NCBI GenBank assembly: GCA_014898415.1
Contig: RCTD01000001.1
Coordinates: 3,782,001-3,846,000 of the forward strand
Origin: Stromatinia cepivora
Taxonomy: Eukaryota; Ascomycota; Leotiomycetes; Helotiales; Sclerotiniaceae
Length of the DNA stretch: 64,000 nucleotides
Reading direction: 5' to 3'
The number at the start of each line of letters is the position of its first letter. The stretch's first letter is position 1. The notes beneath the pieces were generated by a model. That model saw only the letters and a program-made list of their open reading frames with translations, had not been told where the DNA came from and did not search any database. Made by a program: the position numbers and the translations under genes. Positions 11,601 through 22,338 of this stretch are shown here, piece after piece.

Positions 11601-13043
11601 ATCGTCGACCCCATAACTTTCTTTAGCCAGCCGTTGAATTCCCAATCTTGAACTACACAAAGAAATACTGTGAACCAGGTAGGTCGAGAATATGTGCGTT
11701 CCGATAGTATGTTGTGAGGGGGGTTAGGAATAGGAATTGAATAGATTATATTGTAAAGGTTTCAAGTGATCAAATTAGTAGAATAAATAATGGATTGAAT
11801 AGTTCTTAATTAGTATACAAAAAGATTAATAGAAAAACGATTGATTATTTAATACAAAGGGCAGAGTTTTTTTTTATATTTAATTATGAAGAGTTATGTG
11901 ATTATATGATTATGAATTACATTTGATCCAATCCAAAAATATACCCGCTTTTCAAATGTGGACCCGCAAATTCAATGATACAGCCAATGTTCCTTACCAT
12001 GCGTGTCATGTTGATGATGTTAACTAAGAGACGAATGATTTTCCTTAGGAACGGACATTGAAAAAGAAGAATGAGGAATTAAGTCCGGATACCTTTGACA
12101 ACGGTTGAACAAACCTTTCACTACAGCAATGACCAATCCTCTCAAATCTTATTCCTATCCTGGTGATGCTGATACTTCGATACAAAGCTAGCTTAGCTCG
12201 AAATAGCTGAGCTTGAGGTGAATTCCTTATAATCTTAAAACCTTGATAGAACTCTACCCCAAAAAATGATGACAGCTAAGATCTGACATTGACCCGAAAA
12301 GTCTGAGCAACTTAGATGAGGAAATATGGTTTGCATTTCCAGAGTAGCTCTACTTCACACAAGGATAAATCAGACCAGAATGGAGTTATTAATTATCAAT
12401 TATCACCAACTATTAAACCCCCATGGCGGTCAAAATTGACTTCATAAAGCACGCTGCAAGAATCTACATGAATGTTTATTATTGAGAACATAAGTCAAAG
12501 GTCAACGATGTTTTAGAAACAACGCCATTTAGCATTTAGCGCTGCTATCTATATTACGGACTATTCTTCGTAATTTGTCTAGTTTACTGCCAAAAGATAG
12601 AGGACAGATCGAGGTTTGAAATGAGAAAGCTTGGCGGGTGTTCTATGTTTCTATAGGTAAAGTGGAAAATGTCTAATGGGTAGGAAGGGCAGCAGTTGTA
12701 GCTTTCAGTTTAGTCGAATAAGAACGGAGGACAGTGAAAGATATTTGAACTTGGAAGGGCCATCAGCATGAGCACCACTAGGACATTAATATCAAGCAAT
12801 GAAGATGAAGGGGAAAAGGCAAGACACAATCAACTCCATATAGATACATCATTGCAGTGCTACTAGAGATAGGGCACTGTATTAGAGAATTTTTTGCCTG
12901 ACTTTTCCATCAATTTGAGCACGTTTATTATATCCATAAGGCTTTTCAAGGCATATTTCACTCAAGAGGAAACGAATGAAGAAATTGGTAAGGTTGAGAA
13001 CGCCTAATTTCCTTAAGGAACATAAGAACCACCGCCAAAATTA
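8640..13043. other. 4.4-kb intergenic region, no supported gene
   Basis: All open frames here are below 91 codons and lack domains. The stretch 11,700-11,950 is strongly AT-rich. I could not assemble any spliced gene, tRNA or mobile element. It separates the CFEM gene promoter from the 3' end of the STAND receptor gene. Confidence 0.35.
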
Positions 13044-16000
13044 TCACCAGAGGACAAAGGTTACAAGCTGTTCATAAGCTTTCTCGTCGGCATCTTCGAA
13101 GACAGAGTCCAACAAGTAGTTTGTCCTAGCGATAACTATCTTGCGTGCCAATAAAGCTTCTTTCAGGTGGTTTTCAGCTTCTTTGTCTTTGCCAAGTTTT
13201 CCATATGCCACAAACGTCCGGAAATGTGCCAATGCCGAGTAGCCTTCTCCAAGCCGCAGACCGGAAGCATTATAGATGCATTCTTGTAAGGCTTTACTAC
13301 GAGCGAGAATGTCAGTAGGTATACGGCAGCGTGCCTAAAAAATAGTTTACATTGCAGTGGCTGGCTGATCAAGCTTAAGTAGAAGATGACCAACTCTACA
13401 AAGCGAGTCACAGGTTTTAAAACGACCTCCGAACTTGCTTCGTCGAAATTCTAGCACTTTCATTGCCAGACTTAGCGAATCTTCGATACGGCCTTGTTGT
13501 TCTCTGATGATACTTAATACTTGCAAGCCACTGAGCAGATTAGCGACACTCCATCCACATGTAGGACCTGTGTAAGATAATTGGGGAGTTTTACCTCGCC
13601 GCACGTGGCTTATCATCATTCAATAGATCAGCATCTGTTAAACCGCCGATTCCTGGTACTTGTCTGTACATATTTTCGGCCTGATCTGGCTTACCCATTC
13701 TTACCAATAGGGCTGTTAGATTAAAATAGGAATTGTCTAACCGCTTATATTTTATGCGCTTGCGAAACTCTAGGGCTTTGTTATGATACTCCATAGAGAG
13801 ATCAATCTTACCCATTTCCATATAGGCGATACCAATATTGCTCATGCTAGCCGCAATCGACCAATTATCGGGATTGGTACAAAGAGACTCCCTCAACCTC
13901 AGACCTTCTCGAAGGTAGCCCACTGCGGTTGAAGAATTTCCCAAATCCACCTCAATTAGGCCTTTTACATTGAGAACCGCAGCGCACTGCAGAGTCTCCT
14001 GAAGAGAATGTTTTGAGGCGAGTGAAAGGCAAGTATCGATCATGCCAGCACTGTCCGCATACTCTTCGCTTTCATAGAGATACCTAGCGAGTTCAGTGAC
14101 TTTTCTATCTGGATGTAATAAACGTACCAAGAGCATCTGAGTAACAACGAAATGAAAGAGCCAACAATATCTTCTCCAAGGCTCTCGCCCGAAAGATAAT
14201 TGCTAAGATGAATGACATGGGGTAAGCAGCGTCGGCATAAGCCCCACTTAGAATACGTATAGCCATCAGTACCATCAGCCCAAGCAGCGGGAAACACTTT
14301 AATCATCAACTTTATGCTTCTTTGAAGATATCGAAGCTTATCTTCCTCTTTCAAATCGTGTAGGACGGCGGTTTGAATAAGCCTATGGAGAGAAAGGTTA
14401 CGAGTGGTAGGATCTTTGTCCAAAAGTGCCGACTTGAATAGTGAATCTTGTGCTTCGGAGAAACTAAGAACAGTTAGTTCAAGGCTTTTTAGCTTGGTAG
14501 AAATATAGGAAATCACTCAAAATCATCTTGAATAAACTCAAACTCAGGGGCTTCTTGAGAAGAGACGAGATACTCGGCACCTTCAACCAACATAGGTTCG
14601 CTGATCTCGTCCGGGTCAAAGAAAGAGATTAATCTTAGCAAAGTGGTAGAATTTTCTGGAAGTCTCTCCAGTGATAGACTCCAGATGGTCGCAATAGTCC
14701 CTGTATAGTCAAAGGCGGCCACCTTTTGACCATGAATTCTTTTTTGGTGCTTTTTGTATTGCTTCAGGAAATCTTCGAGAGATAGGCGACGTTGCTTGAT
14801 ATAACCTTTAGAGTATGCATGTCAGTCTACATACATCCAAGAGCTCGGTACAAAATCCTATAAATGTTCCAGGTATAACCTAAGCATTCATTGAATAGCT
14901 ACTTTAGGCGGGATGAAGAAATGAGAGAGATATGGGACGGAGACGAAAAGTGGGATGAGATAGAGAGGATTGACAGATTATTAAAACCGGTAAATGCTGA
15001 GAAGTGAGAGATAATGGAAAATGTCCTTTAATCGTTACATCAATTTCCCATCTCCCTTCCCTATCTTGCCCTCTAATTGAGACTCTAGATTATGTTGAAT
15101 TTTATTAGATCCCAATGTTCAGAACAGAACAAGACAATGGATGGTTAATACGCAAGTAGAACCAAATAAGAGGGTGTCAATGTTGAGATTGAAATGGACA
15201 AGGGGCATGCTCATTGATGGAATCGGAGATTGAAGCTTGCATTAGGAGAAGATTTTTTCAATCCCACACATACATTGAACATCTTTCACAATAGTAGAAA
15301 CTTTTAGAAGATCAAAAGAAGACGAAATTACTTACTTCCCATTTGATTGAGAGCGAGTGGTAAGCCACCTAAAGCCTGCGTAATTTCAGAAGCCATCGCA
15401 AGATCCTTTTCATCTTTAAAATTTTGACCTAAAATCTTGGCGAATGCAACCATGCTCTGCTCTGGATCCAAGGAGGGAATATGAAGCCCATGGGAAGCGG
15501 GATGCAAGGCCGCTCCCGGATCACGAGTAGTTATTAGTATTGAACCAGAGGCAGCTCTAGGCCATCCATTTTTAAGTACTTCAATATCGTCAGCATTGTC
15601 GAAAATTAAGAGCCATGAGCATCCTACAATCATCAGCAATAATGTCTAGGCTCCATGAGAAAGATATTCATACTTGTGTCCGATAGCCAACGCTTCGTCA
15701 TTGTCATTGCCTCTGTGGCATCCAAGTGCTTTGATTCCTTGGAGGTCAATCCAAGATGGAAACTTACGTCAAGGAAACTTTCTGCCATTTTTGAATGCTG
15801 ATCGGCGGATATCCAGAGAACAGCATCGAACTTTTCACGTGAACGACATGCGTATTGCAAAGCTATCTGTGTCTTCCCAGCGCCCCCTGTGCCATACAGT
15901 GCAATGCTTCGAATACTAGGATTTTGAAAACTATTTGGAGGATCTAGCTTCAAGGCGATCTCATTCAGAAGATTGTCTCGGACCAAAAATCGCTCATTTG

Positions 16001-17177
16001 CGGTGCCAGGCACGTGGAAACAAGGAAGATTCTCACGTTTTGCGAGGGTACCAAGTTCCTAGGTCCTGGGCTTAGTGACGCGCTATTGGCAAAATTTGGA
16101 ACAGGTACAGATAAAGTAGTTAAAAAATGATCTAAACATGCAACAATGGAAGTTCCAATAAAAAAAATAAAGAATGAATTTTCAGTTGTGCAATGGGAAA
16201 ATCTTAACCGAGAAGTAATGAAGGGGTGCACATACATTGAGCTTAGTCATGAGCCCTTCCACTTGCTGTTGTTCTCTGGAGTTCCGCATTGCAACCAAGC
16301 TTTCTGCTTCCAATTTGACGTCCTTTGAATGGCGACCCACCCGTTCTAGGCTCTGAGCGAAGTCAAACTCTAGTTTCGTCCAAAATCGCCTTATTTCTTG
16401 TTCTGCACTTTCGTTAGCAATAAACATCAAGAGCTGATATAGTAAATCAACCGTGCTCTTATAACTTAAACAGCTCAAGAATGTGAGCCAGTATATATAT
16501 TAATTCCCCGAATACCTCTACTAGAGAAGTCTCAAGGTTCACGTTTGGTGGGCGATCGTCGATGCTTGTGTCAATTCTAGGCAGCTTCAATATCAAGGTC
16601 TGAAGCATTGACCCAACGTCCCCAAGTAACCTTGAGCTACAAGCACTCGAAATCTAGGGAGCAGTTTGAAGTATTAGTTAAAAAGGCTATTAAGAAGATA
16701 ATTGACATGGAAGTTATAAAAGCATGAGTTACAGTACTCACTGTCAAGATTTGACAAATGCTGCCCCAAGCTAATGCCGTCACAGGAGATTCCAAGCCCA
16801 CAATATCAATGAGAGAAGAGTTAAATTGTTCCAAGCACAAAAGGCTTGATTCTGAAGTTCTAATAAACTTAGTCACACAATCGCGAGTAACATTGTTAGG
16901 CTTCAGTTCCACCTGCTTGCGAAGGCATGGCAGAGACTTTATTTGTAGAATATTCTCAAGGATTTCATCATTCTCGATACGCAAGATTTCTTCATAGTAA
17001 TTCCTAAATCGTCGATCGTATGATTGCCAGACTTGATTGCTACGTTGCCCCGCCTTCGGCCAAAACATACTGTGAACGTATGAGTATCCGCACTACTACG
17101 CAAACGATCGGGCTTCGTTTTAGAGGAACTGACCTCAAAAATTCCAGAACAGGGTCCGCAGCCGTCATCTTGCCCAT
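13044..17177 (-). CDS. STAND (NB-ARC + TPR) NLR-like receptor, 975 aa
   Basis: Eleven exons keep phase: 17134-17177, 16742-17069, 16516-16653, 16236-16433, 15674-16058, 15336-15623, 14517-14805, 14128-14463, 13595-14083, 13351-13530, 13044-13296. Residues 1-236 are an alpha-helical N-terminal domain seen on fungal STAND proteins (VTALAWGSICQ, KLPRIDTSID, RRFWTKLEFDFAQSLERV). The NB-ARC domain follows: P-loop GTGGAGKTQ at about 292-300, Walker B WLLIFDNADD at about 368, the sensor ILITTRD, and GLPLAL at about 451. The C-terminal half has tetratricopeptide repeats (SNIGIAYMEMGKIDLSMEYHN and others). Fungal NLRs of this type sense non-self ligands and oligomerise, often in heterokaryon incompatibility; the ligand is unknown. 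One intron (14806-15335) is 530 nt, against 44-177 nt for the others. The exon 3/4 junction is uncertain: a conserved-looking helix lies inside the proposed 82-nt intron, so a frameshift near 16,463 is the alternative. Confidence 0.85.
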
Positions 17178-18100
17178 GACGATGATGGAGTGAGAGGTCG
17201 GAGAGCGTGTGAGTGTGAGCGTACAAATGCCAGAAGCACGATGATGTGGCAAACTCGTCAGACATTATCGGAGTACAGCCGGAGTTGCTAGTGTTGCGCA
17301 ACCTGCTACATAAACTCGGGTTAAACAGTATGTATTCCGATGTGATAAAGATGGATTGGGTACCAGTATGACAAATGTTTGCTGGAAATGACTAGAGCAT
17401 ATGGGCATTTCTGCGTCGAAACGCCTTTTCAGAAGAATTCAGCCATTCGAATGAAGCAAACATCAGCGCTCTGCACCACAACTGTGGAAACAGAAACTTT
17501 CTTATGGGAGGAGCAGCATGATGTCGAGTTTGTCCCAAGATAGCACGGAGGTACATGGTTTATGATAATTATCGTCTGACCGCCTTTATTTTACCACCAA
17601 CCAAATCATTCTACCAATACACTCAAAAACACATCTTCAAAACATGAATTTTTGTGTCATGAACCCCCCCTATCAAAGATATAAATCCAGATGATTCCTT
17701 TTACTCTTAATCCAATCAATATAATTTTAAATTCGAAAAGTTTTTCAATATAACGATATATATTCCAACTAACAACTTTTTAATCTTCGATATCTCGAAT
17801 AATGACTCGTAATACTACTTTCGTCTTGAATATTTTTAAAATTTTGATAAAAATATTTTAGAAGTATTAGACCCCAAATAAAAATAGAAAAATAATAAAT
17901 CATTCTTTATAATATTAGAGAATAAAATAATTATAAAGTACTTTTAGAAATTAAAGAATAAAAAAACATATATAATTAAATAAAATTAAGAGATATATAT
18001 ATAGATTAAATAGATTATTATTTAGTTGATGAATAATTCGCCGTTAAATTAAATATATAATAATTATCAAAAATACTATCAAAACACTATTAAAATACTC
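17178..18100. other. Intergenic; AT-rich tract
   Basis: The first 450 bp are the promoter side of the STAND gene. From about 17,690 to 18,100 the sequence becomes extremely AT-rich, with no open frame. Such patches in ascomycetes are often decayed repeats, but no recognisable element remains. Confidence 0.4.
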
Positions 18101-18140
18101 AACATACTCAATACACACACCACCCCACCCCACCCAAAAC

Positions 18141-18272
18141 CAAATCCAAATCCAAATCCAAATCCAAATCCAAATCCAAATCCAAATCCAAATCCAAATC
18201 CAAATCCAAATCCAAATCCAAATCCAAATCCAAATCCAAATCCAAATCCAAATCCAAATCCAAATCCAAATC
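18141..18272. repeat. Hexanucleotide array (CAAATC)n, about 22 copies
   Basis: A nearly perfect tandem array of the 6-mer CAAATC (phase-shifted CCAAAT) spans about 132 bp and is preceded by a C/A-rich microsatellite at 18,113-18,136. Translated on the minus strand it gives an artificial Gly-Phe repeat, which is not a gene. Confidence 0.9.
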
Positions 18273-19677
18273 TAAATACCGAAACCACCAATTCTAATTC
18301 TAATTCTAATACTCTAACCCTAAATCCCTCCATAGCTCTATATCATTATATATATCCCAGCTCCAACCCGCGAAAAAAAATACTCTATAGATGTAATACT
18401 TCTCAACCCCGCAATATCTCTGCCACATCGCACAAAATATTCTAGGCCACACGGCCTGATTGATTGATTGAGAAATTCTCCTTGGGTGGACGTGAGTTCC
18501 AGATTTCAGATTTATGGAGCAGGAAGGAAGGTGCAGAGATGATGACCGATGACCTAGCAGCAGCATGTAAATTATACACTGCAAACACACATATGAGCAC
18601 TGTAGAAACCATCGCAAAAAGTCAAAGGGAGTTATAATGATATTTTATATTCAACTAAACTAACCACCTTGTGCGGATATCTAGAACTAGCTACTCTAGA
18701 ATATGTATTCTTTTCCACCTCCTCGTACACAAGAATTGCATCACTGAAATGTTCACACACCAAGCTCCATCCCGTATCCCAATCATCAGTGCTAATACCA
18801 AAATACTAATAAGTATTTACCGTCTCCCACGCAGATACTACCATCCATCCAAATGTATGCAGCCAACCCTGATCCACCATCCCCATACCAATACAGCCCG
18901 ATCCCTCCAATCCAGAAAAGGCAAAACACAAGCACGCGGCTGGCACAAACCAACACCACAGAATACAAATCCTTCAAGCAAGAAACAATAATGAAACAAA
19001 AATCTCTCAATCCCATACATACAACCCTTAACCCTATCCTTCTATAAGCTTTTCCCCAGAAAGTCAAAATCCACTAGCACCCGCAGTGCATACAGATCCA
19101 ATCAAAAAACACACAAAAAAGAAAATCAGTACTAAGTGGCTGGGTAGGTAGATAGCGAGCTATGTGACCAAACCAGCCAAAACAAATCCATCATATCGTA
19201 ACACATAATCGCTCATGAACAAGAGATTGAACGATGCAACCCCGCTTGCAATCCTTCATCTAAGTTCTCCAGGGAAAAAGGTCAAAAAAGAAAAGAAAAA
19301 AAACCATCATAACGCGTGGGATTGGATACCAGATAATCCAATCCGCCAAACTACCAATAATGCAAGTGAAGGAAATGCGAACGCAAAAGATTGTACGAAT
19401 AATGATACAGGAATCCACCCTCTTACTTTTCCGTCTCTGAAGTAAACAATTGAAACTTTTGTTTTCTTTTAATTTGGGTTTGGAAGAAGAGAACATATGA
19501 AATTCGAGTCGTGACAGCATAGGTCGTCGTAGTGAGGTGCTCTAAGAGAGCGACGAGTTTGAGTAAGGAAAAATGCGGATGTGCAGGTGGTGGTAAAAAT
19601 AATGTGGTACAGGAATGTACAATTACACAATAATGTGCATAGTATATAAATCAATATTATACTTTAAAAAGCAAAAT
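18273..19677. other. Intergenic, 3' flank of the CRIB gene
   Basis: C/T-rich sequence on the plus strand with several short open frames that lack domains. Nothing is supported beyond a probable 3' UTR of the minus-strand CRIB gene directly below 19,678. Confidence 0.35.
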
Positions 19678-22338
19678 TTATTTGGGTGTAGTTGTGGGAG
19701 GGGCAGGAAAAAGATTATAGCTTCCTCTGCGCTTGCCAGCCGCAGCGGTATTAGACAATGTGTTGGATCTTGATCTAGGTCCAATATCTTGGAAATTTCT
19801 GTCAGTGATGATTGGCGCAGAGACCTTTCGTCCGTGGTTGGAAATGAAGGACTCGACCGAGGCAGGAGCACATAGCTCGCGAGAAAGAGCAGATCTCAGA
19901 CGTGGTCTAGGAGGCGAATCGGTAAAGCTCTCAGCCACAGGACTAAGAATGCTAGACGCTGCATCGGGAACAGCTGTAGAAATGGCGGGTGGAGGTGGAG
20001 GGGGGTGATGGGCGTTTTTGATTGACTTGCGCACGTGATTGACTGGAAGATTCTGAAGCCCAGCAACTTCAGAGGAAGATGACTCATCGTCATCAAGTTT
20101 TAGGCCAGAAACTTTGGTTACGAGTTCTGGGTCAGATGTTGTCGTAGCGAGTGCTCCAAGTGTTCTGCTGTCACGTTTTGGGCGAAGGGAAGGGACAAGA
20201 TCAGGCAAAGAAGAAGCAGATCCAATACTTCTATGAGCTTTACTCATGCTTCCTGCCTGGAAAATTAGTAGAGCCGAATCTTGACTGGATCGATTGTAGC
20301 GGCTACTAATAGTACTGCTTCGGAGACTATTATGTGAATAAACCGAGGAGCGGTAGGAGGTGGTACTGGAAAGAGTTTCGTCTATTGGTGAAGTAGGCTG
20401 CTCATAAGTATCCATAGGGAAAATAGAGGCCGATGGGACGTTGTCGTGGTGATATGTGTCGAACAAAGCATCTTGTTCATTCTGTAGAGGATATTCATCC
20501 GAAGGAATGAGAAGAGTTGGGGAAAGATTGAACCCATCCGACTCTTTGAACGAAGATGCGTGGGAATTGGGTCGCATTTGATTAGGGCGGAAGTAATCGG
20601 TTGGAGTGGGTAGAAATGACGATGCACTCGACAAATTTGACAGTGGAGAAAGTGCGGGAAGATCGAAAGGTGCAGGGACCAGTAGTGATGGGCGGAATCG
20701 GCCTGGAGAAACATGACGCTGGTTATCAAGATGCAAATCCATAGCGGGCTGTTCCACCTGGGTCGGTGACGTTGGGGCTTGGGCTATGACAGGATTGTTC
20801 TCCTCAAATGTTTCCTCATGTTGATAGTCCCAATCTTCGCCAGCTTCATCCATGTAACAAAAATCGATCGCGTCTTCCCAAGAATCCGTGGTCAAGCAGA
20901 GCTTGGGTGAACTGGATCGTTTCGAAAATCTTGTGGTGTCAATAGAGCCAAGTCTTCCTAGGATCGGTGGCATATCCGGCATATGTGGAGCTTGCTCAAG
21001 TGCTCTCATCCTCAAACCAGGGACCGATTTTGAAAGTCGCAATTCACCATCTGTGCTCGATTCTCTTGATCGCGTCCTAGTATGTTCTTCCTCTTCGGGA
21101 ACATCTGCAAGATCAACTCCAAAATTTCCATCCAATGGTGCAGATAAAGGCCATGCCTCCTCGCCAGGAGTCGTGACTGCGTGAGACAGGTGCTTGGCAG
21201 ATACGTCTGACTCTCTTCTATCCCACTTGGGTGGCGAAGGATGTGTCTGTGGAGTGAAATCAAATGGTGCTGATTCCTGGGGGTTGGCATTCAAAGATGG
21301 ACCAAAATTAAGCGCAATGGAGGGGTCAACATGGTTGAAGAAATTCGACGCTGCTCTTGACGATGTTCGAGCGGGTGGATTGACTTGGCAGCGAGGAGAC
21401 TCGGGAGAGTGCGATGGGCGTACAGGTACTGATCGAAGATTGTCATGTGACATGGAGTAATTAATAGGTCTCCATGGATGGTGTTGTGGTGGTGTTACAG
21501 ACGCCCGATGTGCGGTTTGTCTTGGCGGGGTAACAGGACACGACGGACTCTTGGGGCTTGTGGGACTTCTAGGCGCGTCAACATCAGGGGCATAGTCTAT
21601 TGCTACCGAAGAGAAATTTTCAAACATTAGATCTCTAGCTCTAATACCCTTGAGATTCCCATTCGTTGGAGCTTGAGATGCTCGTAGAGCCGAGAATTCA
21701 GAGACCAATTCCGTGGGAGGAATTTGCCTCAAATCGGGTAGTTCATTTTGTTGGGTGTGTGTAATGTGTTGAAAGTTGTATGGTCCAGAGATGGTACTCT
21801 TTCGAGCACGGTAACTAACAGGTGGTGGACTGCGACTAGATGCATCGCTACGCTCCCTCTCTCCAGCACCACTCGCAAGCGATGTTGAAGACCCTCCCAT
21901 TAAAGGATGATTACGCCTAAACTTTTTACTGCTTCGGGAGAATATCGTTTTTCCGAATAGGTTTATACTATCGGGTCTATCTTTCGCCGCCATGCTACTG
22001 CCGTTTGATCTGCCAGAGGATTTTCGTTGCAATTCGATTCTGTTGGAGGAATCGAGACTGGATTGACGGGATCGGAAGGAGGAAGCGGAGGTGAGTGAAG
22101 GGGTAGTCGATTTGGGAACAACCGCCGAGCCCCTTCTCATCTGCTCAGTGTATGCGCGTATACCTTGAGGTGATGGTGGTCCATCAATGGCTGGCTCGAA
22201 GCTTTCGACGGGCGGGTACGTAAAGTGTTTATCTTTCGGCGGGGCATTGTCTTTTCTAGACATCTTCCTCTTAGATGAGGGGCGGTAAGTATTGGGATAT
22301 GGTGCTGAGCCCATACCTGCAGATCCTAGACTGAACAT
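19678..22338 (-). CDS. CRIB-motif protein, predicted Cdc42/Rac effector (886 aa)
   Basis: One long uninterrupted exon. Residues 183-194 (ISGPYNFQHITH) match the CRIB/PBD core I-S-x-P-x(n)-F-x-H-x2-H, which binds GTP-loaded Cdc42 or Rac. The usual V-G after the second His is replaced by T-Q, so affinity may be altered. No kinase domain follows, so this is not a PAK. The rest is low complexity, Ser/Pro-rich and probably disordered, with many SP sites, two poly-Pro patches (HPPPPPPP near the C-terminus) and Arg/Ser-rich segments. This architecture resembles non-kinase polarity effectors such as yeast Gic proteins, but I cannot claim orthology. The expected location is at growing hyphal tips or septa, by inference from the family. 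The start is the first ATG, with a long leader upstream. Confidence 0.85.
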   Translation of the reverse strand: MFSLGSAGMGSAPYPNTYRPSSKRKMSRKDNAPPKDKHFTYPPVESFEPAIDGPPSPQGIRAYTEQMRRGSAVVPKSTTPSLTSASSFRSRQSSLDSSNRIELQRKSSGRSNGSSMAAKDRPDSINLFGKTIFSRSSKKFRRNHPLMGGSSTSLASGAGERERSDASSRSPPPVSYRARKSTISGPYNFQHITHTQQNELPDLRQIPPTELVSEFSALRASQAPTNGNLKGIRARDLMFENFSSVAIDYAPDVDAPRSPTSPKSPSCPVTPPRQTAHRASVTPPQHHPWRPINYSMSHDNLRSVPVRPSHSPESPRCQVNPPARTSSRAASNFFNHVDPSIALNFGPSLNANPQESAPFDFTPQTHPSPPKWDRRESDVSAKHLSHAVTTPGEEAWPLSAPLDGNFGVDLADVPEEEEHTRTRSRESSTDGELRLSKSVPGLRMRALEQAPHMPDMPPILGRLGSIDTTRFSKRSSSPKLCLTTDSWEDAIDFCYMDEAGEDWDYQHEETFEENNPVIAQAPTSPTQVEQPAMDLHLDNQRHVSPGRFRPSLLVPAPFDLPALSPLSNLSSASSFLPTPTDYFRPNQMRPNSHASSFKESDGFNLSPTLLIPSDEYPLQNEQDALFDTYHHDNVPSASIFPMDTYEQPTSPIDETLSSTTSYRSSVYSHNSLRSSTISSRYNRSSQDSALLIFQAGSMSKAHRSIGSASSLPDLVPSLRPKRDSRTLGALATTTSDPELVTKVSGLKLDDDESSSSEVAGLQNLPVNHVRKSIKNAHHPPPPPPAISTAVPDAASSILSPVAESFTDSPPRPRLRSALSRELCAPASVESFISNHGRKVSAPIITDRNFQDIGPRSRSNTLSNTAAAGKRRGSYNLFPAPPTTTPK

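Noticed and set aside
14806..15335. Treating the gap in the STAND gene as a gene break
   Set aside because: Splice ends join the GLPL motif exactly in phase to the expected next helix, so an unusually long intron explains it better.
18305..18325. Telomere-like TAACCCTAAA string
   Set aside because: Only one and a half units next to a simple repeat; not a telomeric or interstitial telomere array.
18079..18333. Open frame with a long Gly-Phe repeat
   Set aside because: It is only the translation of the CAAATC hexanucleotide array and has no other coding evidence.
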